DNA of 64,000 bases from UBA5536 sp964592595. Its GTDB lineage: Bacteria; Bacteroidota; Bacteroidia; Bacteroidales; F082. The notes under the pieces were generated by a model. It did not search any database and was not told the DNA's origin. It saw only the letters and a program-made list of their open reading frames with translations. The DNA lies in assembly GCA_964592595.1 (NCBI GenBank), contig CAZQFH010000001.1, positions 62,001 to 126,000 of the forward strand, written 5' to 3'. The position numbers and the translations under genes are program-made. Positions 7,105 to 16,523 of this stretch are shown one piece after another; position 1 is the stretch's first letter; every line of letters begins with the position of its first letter.

Positions 7105-8250
7105 ATGAGTGCTCAAAAGAAGGTTTCTGCCATTGAATCGCCAGCCAGAATTACCTGGAAAAGGTTTAAAAAGCACAAAGCTGGCTTTGTTGCCTTATTG
7201 GTGATACTTTTATTTGCTCTTGTTGCAGTGTTTGCTTACCGGATAATTCCGGATAAAAGCCCGGATGCCAACAGACAGATATTAGAAATTGGCACTCAAA
7301 AACCGGGATTTGAAACTGATTTTTTAGTGATTTCAAAAGAACAGCCTTCCAAGGATGTTGGGTTTTTTCGGGCGTTTTTTTCCGGTCAGCCCGATCCAGC
7401 CTTTTATGTGCCTTTCGATTCCATTTGGATTGTTTCTGATAGTTTGTATATCAGTTTGTTTGATCCAGAAGGGATCAATGCAATAGCGGTTTCTTATCCT
7501 TTAAGCAATTTCAAAATTGACGCTCAAGTAAACCGTTTAGCTTTAATGACAGTGAAGCGAAATTTTGTTACCAAAAAAAGTTTTTGGCTGGGAACGGATC
7601 AGTTTGGCAGGGATATGCTCAGCCGTTTGATCTTAGGAGCACGCGTTAGCTTGTCAGTTGGCTTTATCGCTGTTTTGATTAGTTTGATCGTTGGTATAAC
7701 GCTTGGTAGTTTGGGTGGTTTTTTTGGAGGCAAAACGGATGATATTGTGGTGTGGCTGATTAATGTGGTGTGGTCGCTGCCAACGCTTTTAATGGTTATA
7801 GCCATTACTTTTGCGCTGGGTAAAGGATTTTGGCAGGTATTTGTTGCCGTTGGGCTAACCATGTGGGTTGAAGTGGCGCGTGTAGTTAGGGGGCAGATTT
7901 TGAGTGTAAAGGAAGCTTATTTTATTGATGCAGCAAAAGCATTGGGCTATAGTAATTTACGAATAATAGTTCGACATATCATTCCGAATATTATCAGCCC
8001 TGTAATTGTGATTTCGGCCGCGAATTTTGCATCTGCAATTTTAATTGAAGCCGGATTGAGTTTTCTGGGGCTTGGTGTGCAACCTCCAACGCCTTCCTGG
8101 GGCAGTATGATCAAGGAAAACTATGCGTTTATTATTTTGGATGCTGCCTATCTGGCGATTTTGCCTGGAATAGCGATCATGCTTTTGGTGCTGGCTTTTA
8201 TGCTGGTTGGCAATGCCTTACGCGAAGCTCTGGATGTGAAAAAGCTTTAA
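7105..8250 (+). CDS. DppC/OppC-type ABC transporter permease
   Basis: This is an inner-membrane permease subunit of a peptide- or nickel-type ABC importer. It has 381 residues, against about 300 for E. coli DppC. The first membrane helix (about 25-48) is followed by a soluble stretch of about 110 residues (about 50-160) not found in the classical proteins; then LGTDQFGRDMLSRL and five more membrane helices. The ATPase-coupling loop is present as EAYFIDAAKALGYS, followed by HIIPNI. The partner permease, ATPases and binding protein are not adjacent, so the rest of the transporter must be encoded elsewhere. Its stop touches the stop of the convergent gene with no gap. Confidence 0.9.
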   Translation: MSAQKKVSAIESPARITWKRFKKHKAGFVALLVILLFALVAVFAYRIIPDKSPDANRQILEIGTQKPGFETDFLVISKEQPSKDVGFFRAFFSGQPDPAFYVPFDSIWIVSDSLYISLFDPEGINAIAVSYPLSNFKIDAQVNRLALMTVKRNFVTKKSFWLGTDQFGRDMLSRLILGARVSLSVGFIAVLISLIVGITLGSLGGFFGGKTDDIVVWLINVVWSLPTLLMVIAITFALGKGFWQVFVAVGLTMWVEVARVVRGQILSVKEAYFIDAAKALGYSNLRIIVRHIIPNIISPVIVISAANFASAILIEAGLSFLGLGVQPPTPSWGSMIKENYAFIILDAAYLAILPGIAIMLLVLAFMLVGNALREALDVKKL

Positions 8251-9768
8251 TTAAAAAATTCCCAGAAATTTGTTTCTGCGAGGCTTATAGCTGTTGGCAT
8301 TGTAGCAGGCTCCTGTATCTCTGTTGCCCAGACAAACCCCTTTCCGGAAGTTGAATTTTATGGAAGCATAGATGTCCATGCCATTGATATCAGCAATTCC
8401 TAATAAGGTGCCTAGTCTTTCGGTACCCAAGGTAAGAAATCCTAATCGCACTGCGGCACCTACTCTGGGTAGACGGTATTCGTAAAGGCTTAATGGTATC
8501 ATGGCTTCAAACCAATCTGTTTCGTATCGGGGTGTAACGGCAATTTGTGCAGGGCGACGCACACCATATTGGGATAACTTAAGCGGGTGAATAGCCATCG
8601 CGTTAAAATACCAGTTCTTATTATAATGGTAATCAAACTGAAGGCTTAATGCTGTTGGCAGGCCAATACTAAAATTGTCTCCGGCATAAGAAGCGTCCAC
8701 TGACCTCATTAGTTGGAAACTCAGCGTATCCATTAAATCATTTATATTAGTGTAGGCGATATCATCAAGATTTCCCCAGATTGTATTCACATCCCTAAGT
8801 TGATGAAGCTGTGCATTTTCTTTAAACTTTACAGCCCCAAGATCTAAAATTGAAATGCCAAAACGCCAGAAATAGTCTTTATAGGTCTGCTCACAAATGC
8901 GCTGATTGTTAAATTTTTGATAGCCTTCCTTTTTCACAGTATAGGTTAGTCCAAGGTCAAATCCCATACCTCTGCCTTTGAATGTTGGTCCCTGGTCAGG
9001 AAAATCATTACTGGCGTAGTCAACAGGTAAAGCGATGCCAAAATCGGCATTCATATCAAAAAAGTTGATCGTTTTACGATCAAGCACCATATAATCTATG
9101 TTGTCAATATCTACAAAAGCACCACTGTATCCAAGCAAGTACTTTGCAGTGATACCTGCTGCCCAATGTTGGTTGGAGTATTTTGAAAACGCATAGGCAT
9201 AGCTCAACCCAATTTCGCCCCATGCCAGAGATGCCACACTGAGCTTGTCTTCGTTAGTAAATCTGATATTTTGTAAGGGAATATAATCCAGCGATTGCAC
9301 GCCAAGAACAGGAATTTCGTAGGGCAATTGATTAAGGCTGTTGTAGGATCTTACGGCAGTGTGAAATGCAAAGGCGTGATCGCCAGTTTGCAAAAAAGCC
9401 CCTAAACCATAGTTATTGGTGATCGCGCTTCCCGATTTATTTTTGTTGTTGTCGTAATAGAGAAAATTGCTTTCTGTTTGAGGATAAACTGGCAGCTGCT
9501 CACTATTTTGAATCAAAGGACTCAGGTTAAAATCGCGATGAGGGATGTAGGCAAAATTGTTCTGTCCGAAAGCGCCAACAGTCAACACATGAAAGTCGAA
9601 GTATAATTTACTTTGCAGCATACTGGACGGGTTAATCCGCGCGGATGCCGAGCCTGCAAAATTGCTCTGCGTAATACCGGGAGCTTCCTGAGCGATGGTG
9701 CTTACCGAAAACAGAAATACTATTATAATGAGCTTCAGTTTGATTAAAGCACTTGTAGTTATTGTCAT
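8251..9768 (-). CDS. DUF5723-type outer-membrane protein
   Basis: The 505-residue product has an N-terminal signal sequence (residues about 8-26, ending TIAQ) and then a long series of amphipathic strands with aromatic-rich ends, as in a large outer-membrane barrel of the PorV/FadL-like group. The mature start, with GITQSNFAGSASARINPSS, and the conserved Asn-Pro resemble the DUF5723 family of Bacteroidota. No function is established for that family as far as I know. The gene is monocistronic, has a perfect -7 box 30 bases upstream, and ends directly against the permease gene stop. Confidence 0.72.
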   Translation of the reverse strand: MTITTSALIKLKLIIIVFLFSVSTIAQEAPGITQSNFAGSASARINPSSMLQSKLYFDFHVLTVGAFGQNNFAYIPHRDFNLSPLIQNSEQLPVYPQTESNFLYYDNNKNKSGSAITNNYGLGAFLQTGDHAFAFHTAVRSYNSLNQLPYEIPVLGVQSLDYIPLQNIRFTNEDKLSVASLAWGEIGLSYAYAFSKYSNQHWAAGITAKYLLGYSGAFVDIDNIDYMVLDRKTINFFDMNADFGIALPVDYASNDFPDQGPTFKGRGMGFDLGLTYTVKKEGYQKFNNQRICEQTYKDYFWRFGISILDLGAVKFKENAQLHQLRDVNTIWGNLDDIAYTNINDLMDTLSFQLMRSVDASYAGDNFSIGLPTALSLQFDYHYNKNWYFNAMAIHPLKLSQYGVRRPAQIAVTPRYETDWFEAMIPLSLYEYRLPRVGAAVRLGFLTLGTERLGTLLGIADINGMDIYASIKFNFRKGVCLGNRDTGACYNANSYKPRRNKFLGIF

Positions 9769-9798
9769 TAAATTAAGTCTTATTCGCTATCCTTAACG

Positions 9799-9806
9799 CA
9801 AAATTA
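9799..9806 (-). promoter_or_regulatory. -7 box of the DUF5723 gene
   Basis: The reverse strand reads TAATTTTG, a perfect TAnnTTTG match, 30 bases before the start codon. Confidence 0.5.
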
Positions 9807-9902
9807 GCCATTTTAGTTCATACGCATAGCTATAGGTCAAAAGTTGGGCAGAAAAAATTAAGTTGTTTATAGCTTGTAACACTCATACTGAAAAAAGTAT
9901 CG

Positions 9903-9910
9903 TATATTTG
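9903..9910 (+). promoter_or_regulatory. -7 box of tRNA-Leu
   Basis: TATATTTG, a perfect -7 match, ends 35 bases before the tRNA 5' end. The same octamer precedes tRNA-His on the other strand. Confidence 0.5.
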
Positions 9911-9945
9911 CAGCCGCAAAAAGAAGGCAGTTGATTGCTTCACAA

Positions 9946-10027
9946 GCGGATGTGGCGTAATTGGTAGCCGCGCCAGACTTAGGATCTGGTGCCGAAAGGC
10001 GTGGGGGTTCGAGTCCCTTCATCCGCA
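9946..10027 (+). tRNA. tRNA-Leu (TAG)
   Basis: An 82-base class II tRNA. Acceptor stem GCGGATG pairs perfectly with CATCCGC, the discriminator is A (needed for leucine), the anticodon stem CCAGA/TCTGG carries loop CTTAGGA (anticodon TAG), a long variable arm follows (GTGCCGAAAGGCGTG region), and the T loop is TTCGAGT. CCA is not encoded. Confidence 0.96.
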
Positions 10028-10200
10028 CAGCTTATGATAAGTTGACGAAAATCTGTGTAGCCCGGATTGAATAAAAACTTGCGAGAGTTTTCTTAATCAG
10101 TGTTTAGCAGGTTTTCGCCTTTGTTATTTGGAGTAGCTTATCGCAATTCTTTATTTTGGTATTTAATTGAAAGACATATATTATTTAACCTGAATCCCAC

Positions 10201-11589
10201 ATGAATATCACACAGGAACCGTTGACTGAATTAACAAAAAAAATCCAGATTAGCCTTGATAAGAATGATTATGAAAAAGAAGTGAATGAATCCTTGAAAT
10301 CATATCAACGCAAAGCATCAATGCCCGGCTTCAGGCCTGGAAAAGTGCCTTTTGGTCTGGTAAAAAAAATGTACGGAAAAGCTATACTCGCCGATAAGTT
10401 AAATCAGTTGGTTTCAGATAATCTTAACAATTATATTAACGAGCAAAAGTTGCCGGTTCTGGGTTACCCCATGCCATTGTCAGATCCGGAAGATTTTGAT
10501 GATAACGATCAGCGCGAACAATTCGAATTTGCCTTCGAGCTTGCTTTGATGCCCGAATTTGAGCTGAATCTTAACGATAAGGTTGCAAATTACATTCGTA
10601 TTGAAGCTTCCGAAGAGGATATTCAAAAAACAATTGATAATATTTTGCAAGGTAATCCTGTAATCACCCTGCCCGAAACTATCGGCGCTGACGACCGTGT
10701 GAGTGTTGTGCTGGCTGAGGCTGATGACAAAGGAGAAGAAATTGAAGGTGGCTTTGGCAAGGAATTTACCTTCCACATGGATCAGATCAAATCTGCTGAA
10801 GCACGTGAGCAGCTTATTGGCAAGGAGGTGGGTGCCGAATTTATCTTTAACTTTTCGAAAGCTTTGGAGAGTGAGGAAGCCGCCTTTAAAATTCTTGAAC
10901 TCGAAGAAGACCAGGAAGATATAGCAAAAGCTGATTTCAACATGATCATCGATGAGGTGACTCATGAAGAAAATGCAGTGTTGGATGAAGAGTTGTATGC
11001 AAAGATTTTTCCGGGAGATGAAATCAAAGACGAACAGACTTTTAGCAGTAAAATCAAAGAAGTTATTGAGCGGCAGCACGTAAGTGAATCAGACCGTTAT
11101 TTTTTCACCAAAGCTGTTGATCAGTTGATCGAAACTTTTGATGCTCCGCTGCCGGATGATTTTCTGAAGCGCTGGTTGGTGTATAATTCGGAAGGTAAGT
11201 TGAGCGATAAAGATATTGAATCTGAGTATGATACTAAGTATGCCAATAGTATCAAATGGCAAATAATTGAGGCTGAACTACTCAAGAATAATGAAGACCT
11301 TAAAGTAAAAGATGAAGATGTTCGTGAGAAAATGAGATCCTATCTTTTTGCTAATATTGGCCTGAGCCAGGTTGATGAAGATATGAGCAAGCGCATGGAA
11401 GGTATTGTTGATACCATGCTCGAAAATAAAGAGGAATACCAGCGCCTGCATAATGAATTATTCGAACGCAAACTGGCTGCTTACTTTAAAGAGCAAATGA
11501 CTTTGCAAGAGGAAACAATGACTTATGCCGATTTTGTAGCTAAATTAAACGAAGAAAATAACAATAAAAACGAAACTACAGATGAATAA
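10201..11589 (+). CDS. tig: Trigger factor
   Basis: This is the ribosome-bound chaperone that meets new chains at the exit tunnel. It has 462 residues, slightly longer than the E. coli protein. The ribosome-docking signature GFRPGKVP is at residues 43-50. The region that is an FKBP-type prolyl isomerase in E. coli (about 150-235) is divergent here, as in other Bacteroidota, and isomerase activity is doubtful. The long C-terminal half is helical and acidic, as in the substrate-cradling arms. It heads a tig-clpP-clpX cluster, a widespread order, and overlaps the clpP start by 8 bases. Confidence 0.95.
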   Translation: MNITQEPLTELTKKIQISLDKNDYEKEVNESLKSYQRKASMPGFRPGKVPFGLVKKMYGKAILADKLNQLVSDNLNNYINEQKLPVLGYPMPLSDPEDFDDNDQREQFEFAFELALMPEFELNLNDKVANYIRIEASEEDIQKTIDNILQGNPVITLPETIGADDRVSVVLAEADDKGEEIEGGFGKEFTFHMDQIKSAEAREQLIGKEVGAEFIFNFSKALESEEAAFKILELEEDQEDIAKADFNMIIDEVTHEENAVLDEELYAKIFPGDEIKDEQTFSSKIKEVIERQHVSESDRYFFTKAVDQLIETFDAPLPDDFLKRWLVYNSEGKLSDKDIESEYDTKYANSIKWQIIEAELLKNNEDLKVKDEDVREKMRSYLFANIGLSQVDEDMSKRMEGIVDTMLENKEEYQRLHNELFERKLAAYFKEQMTLQEETMTYADFVAKLNEENNNKNETTDE

Positions 11590-12253
11590 CGAATTCCATA
11601 AATATGCAACCAAACATCTGGGAATCAACCGTCTCGGATTGGAAAAATACACTTCCACGGTACAAAACTATATTTCACCCACCATTATCGAAGAGCGTCA
11701 GCTCAACATCGCAACGATGGATGTTTTTTCACGATTGATGATGGATCGAATCATCTTTCTGGGTGTTCCTGTTGATGATTATGTAGCAAATATTATTCAG
11801 GCACAATTACTCTTTCTCGAATCAGTAGATTCAAAGCGTGATATTCAGATTTACCTGAATACACCAGGTGGCTCTGTTTATGCCGGCCTTGGTATTTACG
11901 ATACTATGCAATATATCAATCCTGATGTAGCTACTATTTGTACAGGTATGGCGGCATCTATGGGTGCTGTTTTGCTTTGTGCCGGAGCTCCCGGAAAGCG
12001 CACTGCATTGAAGCATTCGCGGGTGCTTATCCATCAACCTATGGGAGGTGCTCAGGGTCAGGCTTCTGATATCGAAATTACTGCACGTGAGATTCAGAAA
12101 CTAAAAAAGGAGCTCTACGAAATAATCGCTAATCACAGTGGTCAGCATTATAAAAAGATCTGGAAAGATTCGGATCGCGACTATTGGATGACTGCTGAGG
12201 AAGCGAAAGAATACGGCATGATCGACGAAGTTTTGTTAAAAAATAAAGCATAA
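11582..12253 (+). CDS. clpP: ATP-dependent Clp protease proteolytic subunit
   Basis: The 223-residue serine peptidase forms the two-ring ClpP chamber and degrades proteins fed to it by ClpX. The catalytic triad is in place: S126 in GMAASMG, H151 in LIHQP and D200, with the same spacing as in E. coli ClpP (25 and 49 residues). An N-terminal stretch of about 30 residues precedes the mature fold and may include a propeptide. The start overlaps tig by 8 bases; clpX follows after 5 bases, so the three are one transcription unit. Confidence 0.97.
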   Translation: MNNEFHKYATKHLGINRLGLEKYTSTVQNYISPTIIEERQLNIATMDVFSRLMMDRIIFLGVPVDDYVANIIQAQLLFLESVDSKRDIQIYLNTPGGSVYAGLGIYDTMQYINPDVATICTGMAASMGAVLLCAGAPGKRTALKHSRVLIHQPMGGAQGQASDIEITAREIQKLKKELYEIIANHSGQHYKKIWKDSDRDYWMTAEEAKEYGMIDEVLLKNKA

Positions 12254-12258
12254 TTATT

Positions 12259-13488
12259 ATGGCGAAAAAAGGTGATCACTGTTCATTTTGTGGTAAACCC
12301 AGAAAGGATACTGCACTCTTGATTTCAGGTATGGAAGCCCATATTTGCGATCAATGTGTTGAACAAGCGCAATTAATCCTCAAGGAAGAGTTTCAAAACA
12401 AAGGAAGTCACCTGAATATCCCTGATTTTAAGTTGTTGAAACCACTCGAAATCAAAAACTTTCTTGATCAGTACGTTATCGGACAGGATGAAGCTAAAAG
12501 AGTTTTGGCTGTTGCTGTTTATAATCACTACAAACGAATCAATCAGCCGGTATCAAAAGATGAAGTGGAGATAGAGAAATCCAATGTCATCCTTGTGGGC
12601 GAAACCGGAACGGGAAAAACCCTGCTGGCTCGCACGATTGCCAGAATGCTGCATGTGCCGTTTGCCATTGCTGATGCTACTGTGCTTACTGAGGCAGGAT
12701 ATGTTGGCGAAGATGTTGAAAGCATTCTTTCGCGTTTGCTGCAAGCTGCCGATTTTGACGTGGCAGCTGCCGAGAGGGGAATCGTATTTATCGATGAGAT
12801 AGACAAAATTGCTCGTAAGAGTGATAATCCCAGCATCACACGCGATGTTTCGGGCGAAGGTGTGCAGCAGGCTTTGTTGAAACTGCTCGAAGGAACCGCG
12901 GTGAATGTTCCACCGCAGGGTGGCCGTAAACATCCCGAACAAAAAATGATTCAGGTGAATACGAGCAATATCCTTTTCATTGCCGGAGGTGCTTTTGATG
13001 GTATCGAACGGATAATTGCTGCCCGAACCAGAACGAATGTGATTGGCTATGGCAGCGATAAAAAAATTCAGGTGGACAAGCAGAACCTTCTGCAATATGT
13101 TTCTCCGGCCGACCTCAAAAAGTTCGGTTTGATTCCGGAAATAGTGGGTCGTTTGCCAATTCTTACCTATTTAAACCCTTTGGATGCCGAAACATTGAAA
13201 CGTATCCTTACAGATCCGAAAAATGCCTTGACCAAACAGTTCACCAAACTGTTTGAGATGGATGGCATTCAATTGATAATTGAACCCGAAGTGCTTGATT
13301 TTATCGTTGAGAAATCAACAGCTTTCAAACTGGGAGCCCGTGGTTTGCGCTCAATTCTGGAAGCCATACTTACGGACGATATGTTTGAGATGCCTTCGAA
13401 AAAGACAGTAAAAAAGCTGGTTGTGAATCTTGATTATGCTGAGAAGAAATTCAATAAGGCCGGTTTATCAAAACTCAAAGTAGCTTGA
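12259..13488 (+). CDS. clpX: Clp protease ATP-binding subunit ClpX
   Basis: This AAA+ unfoldase recognises tagged proteins and threads them into ClpP. The 409-residue protein has the N-terminal C4 zinc-binding domain (C8, C11, C30, C33), Walker A GETGTGKT with K120, Walker B FIDEIDKI, and the GAR-containing sensor 2 region (LGARGLRSI). It starts 5 bases after clpP, so amounts of the two are linked. A gap of 42 bases separates it from the DUF4294 gene downstream. Confidence 0.97.
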   Translation: MAKKGDHCSFCGKPRKDTALLISGMEAHICDQCVEQAQLILKEEFQNKGSHLNIPDFKLLKPLEIKNFLDQYVIGQDEAKRVLAVAVYNHYKRINQPVSKDEVEIEKSNVILVGETGTGKTLLARTIARMLHVPFAIADATVLTEAGYVGEDVESILSRLLQAADFDVAAAERGIVFIDEIDKIARKSDNPSITRDVSGEGVQQALLKLLEGTAVNVPPQGGRKHPEQKMIQVNTSNILFIAGGAFDGIERIIAARTRTNVIGYGSDKKIQVDKQNLLQYVSPADLKKFGLIPEIVGRLPILTYLNPLDAETLKRILTDPKNALTKQFTKLFEMDGIQLIIEPEVLDFIVEKSTAFKLGARGLRSILEAILTDDMFEMPSKKTVKKLVVNLDYAEKKFNKAGLSKLKVA

Positions 13489-13530
13489 TCTGCAAAAGAA
13501 TTTGGCATAGAACTTGCTCATTAGCGCAGC

Positions 13531-14139
13531 ATGATGCGTGGTACAATCATTTTCATTACTTTCCTGCTGCTTGTTAACAGCAAAGGCTGGTCGCAGCAAA
13601 CTGCCGATACCACTGATGTGGCTGATACTTTGGTAGTTTTAGCCAAGGTTGAGCATGGCGATACTACACTCATCATGACGCTTCCCGAAGTAAATGTGTA
13701 TGCTATGCGTCTTTTCGACAGTCGCAGAGACATCAGAAAAGTGGAACGGTTGATTTATCACGTTAAAAAAGTTTATCCGTTTGCAAAACTGGCCGGTATA
13801 AAATTGCGCGAATACGATAAGAAACTCGTTAATGCCAAAAATGATCGTGAGCGGAGGCGCATCATGCGCAAGGCAGAAAAAGAAATCAATGAGGAATTTG
13901 GTGGTGACCTCCGCGACTTGACTTTTACGCAAGGTAAGATTCTGCTAAAACTCATTGATCGCGAAACCGGCAACACATCTTATGATCTGGTAAAAGAATT
14001 GCGGGGTGGCTTCACCGCCTTTTTTTATCAGGGATTTGCCCGTATCTGGGGATATAACTTAAAATCAGATTATGACCCTAAGGACGAAGACGAACTCATC
14101 GAAACCATTGTAACCCTCATCGAACGCGGACAGCTGTGA
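13531..14139 (+). CDS. DUF4294-family exported protein
   Basis: The product has 202 residues with a signal peptide ending near SQQ (residue about 22), so it is periplasmic or envelope-associated. The segment DTTLIMTLPEVNVYA begins the DUF4294 homology, followed by a basic helical region (KNDRERRRIMRKAEKEI) and a C-terminal helical part. The function of the family is unknown. A second ATG three bases on is equally possible. It follows clpX by 42 bases and may be expressed from the tig operon. Its stop directly touches that of the convergent sugar transferase gene. Confidence 0.8.
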   Translation: MMRGTIIFITFLLLVNSKGWSQQTADTTDVADTLVVLAKVEHGDTTLIMTLPEVNVYAMRLFDSRRDIRKVERLIYHVKKVYPFAKLAGIKLREYDKKLVNAKNDRERRRIMRKAEKEINEEFGGDLRDLTFTQGKILLKLIDRETGNTSYDLVKELRGGFTAFFYQGFARIWGYNLKSDYDPKDEDELIETIVTLIERGQL

Positions 14140-15555
14140 TTATTTTCCGCGGCCTTGCAACACGATTAAAACAGTATAAATCAAAATTTTAACATCCATT
14201 GCCAGGCTCATATTTTCGATATAGAGAATATCGTATTTGAGTCGTTCGATCATTTCATCCACATTGCTGGCATAACCGTATTTTACCTGCCCCCAGCTCG
14301 TTATTCCGGGTTTTACCTTTAGTAGCAGCCGATAATGTGGTGCGCGTTTAACGATTTGATCGATATAATATTGGCGTTCGGGTCGAGGTCCTACCAAAGA
14401 CATATCTCCTTTTATAACCGTAAAAAACTGCGGTATTTCATCTAATCTTACTTTACGAATAAACTTTCCGAAGGGCGTAATTCGGGGATCGTCTTCACTG
14501 GATAACTGTGGACCTGCTTTTTCGGCATCGGAATACATACTCCTGAATTTGTGCATTTTAAAGGGTCTGCCCCTTAATCCAATACGTTCTTGTGAATAAA
14601 GAATCGGCCCTCTTGAAGATAGAATCACACCAAGTGCTGTGAATACATATAGCGGAATCAGTAAAATCATTGCAATAATGGATACCACTACATCAATCAG
14701 TCGTTTCACCGATTGCTGCCAAGCTGGCATCAAATCAGGAGAAATTTGAATGAGCGGCGCATGCCAGATTCCGGAGAGCTTAACCGATCCAAACAAAATA
14801 TCCTGCATGATGGGTATTATTTTGATCACGGCGGGTGTGTCTTCCAAAAGGGCAATAATACTGTCGATAGTATCTGTTTCTGATCGCTCAATAGCAATAA
14901 TAACCTCCTCAACCTGATGTTCTTCTACAATCTTTTTGATGTCTTTGTAGGATCCAAGACGGGGTAAAAATTCGCCGATTTTGTAATCGTCTTTGTCATA
15001 AACACTGGCAAAGCCTATGAAGATATTACCTGCCGAACGTTCCTGATTTTCAACTTCTTTGTAAATGGCGAGCGCATTACCATTACTTCCGACAATAACA
15101 GTATTAAAGCCGATTTCTTTACGGTGAATTTTACGCACCGTAACCGATGTGAGTGCTAATCGTCCGGCATATGTAAATAGAAAATGCAAGACAAAAAGCA
15201 TCGAAAACGACTGATAATAAGACTTGTAGGTTATGATTACATCATCCAGAATGGCAACAAAAAAGATGACTGTGACGCCAATTAGCGTGATGATAAAGGT
15301 TTGGCCAAGTTCTTTTAGGCGAGCCTTGCGGTATATCCGGCGGTAAGTACCAACAATGGTGTAAAGCAACAGCCAACCCAACGGAATAAAAATGATACCA
15401 TACCAGAAATTCGGATCTTCAAAAATTATCTCAAAATATTCGTGAAAACTGGGATCTTCCGATTGTTTCCTGAAAAAATAGAACAATGCCCAAGCTAATA
15501 CGGCAGCCAGCCAGTCTAAAAGCAAATACTTCGCTACTTGTAAATGTCTGTTCAT
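14140..15555 (-). CDS. Polyprenyl-phosphate sugar-1-phosphate transferase (WbaP/WcaJ type)
   Basis: This enzyme starts surface-polysaccharide repeat units by moving a sugar phosphate from a UDP-sugar to undecaprenyl phosphate at the inner membrane. The 471 residues comprise four N-terminal membrane helices (about 8-130), a cytoplasmic CoA-binding-like Rossmann domain (about 145-255) and the C-terminal transferase with a re-entrant helix. Family motifs are present: KMHKFRSM, DEIPQFFTVIKGDMSLVGPRPE, and KVKPGITSWGQV. The start overlaps the lipoprotein stop by one base. The sugar and the polymer cannot be told from sequence. Confidence 0.94.
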   Translation of the reverse strand: MNRHLQVAKYLLLDWLAAVLAWALFYFFRKQSEDPSFHEYFEIIFEDPNFWYGIIFIPLGWLLLYTIVGTYRRIYRKARLKELGQTFIITLIGVTVIFFVAILDDVIITYKSYYQSFSMLFVLHFLFTYAGRLALTSVTVRKIHRKEIGFNTVIVGSNGNALAIYKEVENQERSAGNIFIGFASVYDKDDYKIGEFLPRLGSYKDIKKIVEEHQVEEVIIAIERSETDTIDSIIALLEDTPAVIKIIPIMQDILFGSVKLSGIWHAPLIQISPDLMPAWQQSVKRLIDVVVSIIAMILLIPLYVFTALGVILSSRGPILYSQERIGLRGRPFKMHKFRSMYSDAEKAGPQLSSEDDPRITPFGKFIRKVRLDEIPQFFTVIKGDMSLVGPRPERQYYIDQIVKRAPHYRLLLKVKPGITSWGQVKYGYASNVDEMIERLKYDILYIENMSLAMDVKILIYTVLIVLQGRGK

Positions 15556-16451
15556 CAGGTGTTCGATCGGTAAATTAATTTGATATTATCCATGTAAAAT
15601 TTGGCGCTACCATCCGAAACACTTGATTCAAAATAGATCTTAAAGTTCGATGCGTTGTTGTATGTGCTTACGTTAGGCCCCAGGTTGATATAAATTTTGT
15701 TCCAGCGATCGCTTTTGTTTACGACAATTAATGGCAAATCGACAATAGTACCGCTGATTTCAGCAAACATGCCAACGCCGAATGAATGCGTGCATTTATA
15801 ATCCAGCTCAAGCATTACAGGGCTTCCAAGACCTGGTAAAATAAAAGCATTGAAGGAAGCTAATTTGAAGGCGTTTCGTTGATCATCCAGATTGATTTCT
15901 CCTGAGTATGCCGAATGCTCCGAAAGCCAGGCTTCGGGGCTGTTAATGGGATTTGTTTTGTAAATGGCAGTATCGCCCTGACTTGTCTTTTCGATAGAGA
16001 TACTTGCATTTTCAAAATCCTCGATCCAGGCAAAATTGATAGTGTTGTAATATGTCGTTGAGGGATTAATCTGAACAACACTGTCCTCAATAAAATTGAA
16101 TGCGTTTACGATATAAGGCTGGTAAAAGGGATAGGGGACGCGTGTGCCGCCAATGCCATTGAGTTTGATGCCAGGCCTGAGCTCCAGCTTTTGTTTTCCT
16201 TTGGCTAAAACAGGTATGGTGGCTGGTAATTCAAAAGCGCCAATCAACTGGTCATTCACATAAACCCAAGCGTCCGTAATGTTATGTGTGTTACTGCCTT
16301 GTGAAAAATAATCAGTACTCAATAACATCGTATCGATGCGGATATAGGCCGGAATAGTTTGATTGCCTTCAAATTTGTTGCATGAAGTTAGTCCCAATCC
16401 CAAACCTGTAAAAATGAATAGATACAGTGTGTTGCGTAAAATCCCCTGCAT
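15555..16451 (-). CDS. Lipoprotein of unknown function in a polysaccharide operon
   Basis: I start the gene at the ATG whose codon is 16451-16449: it gives a clean lipoprotein signal, MQGILRNTLYLFIFTGLGLG, then lipobox LTSC. A longer frame continues upstream to 16523 but adds a basic, unlikely leader. The mature part (about 275 residues) is beta-rich: an early stretch with AWVYVNDQLIGAFELPATIPVL looks like an immunoglobulin-like fold, and the C-terminal half (from DFENASISIEKT) resembles a carbohydrate-binding jelly roll, a suggestion only. It lies between an oxidoreductase and the sugar transferase and its stop overlaps the latter by one base. Confidence 0.75.
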   Translation of the reverse strand: MQGILRNTLYLFIFTGLGLGLTSCNKFEGNQTIPAYIRIDTMLLSTDYFSQGSNTHNITDAWVYVNDQLIGAFELPATIPVLAKGKQKLELRPGIKLNGIGGTRVPYPFYQPYIVNAFNFIEDSVVQINPSTTYYNTINFAWIEDFENASISIEKTSQGDTAIYKTNPINSPEAWLSEHSAYSGEINLDDQRNAFKLASFNAFILPGLGSPVMLELDYKCTHSFGVGMFAEISGTIVDLPLIVVNKSDRWNKIYINLGPNVSTYNNASNFKIYFESSVSDGSAKFYMDNIKLIYRSNT

Positions 16452-16523
16452 AAATATTTGGTTCACCTTAATTCTATCTCCTAACGACTGGTAAGAGCGC
16501 CTTATTGCACAGGATTGCAACAA

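Noticed and set aside
10480..11079. 199-codon open frame antisense to trigger factor
   Set aside because: Shadow of tig; composition follows the third-position pattern of the forward gene and there is no promoter or homology.
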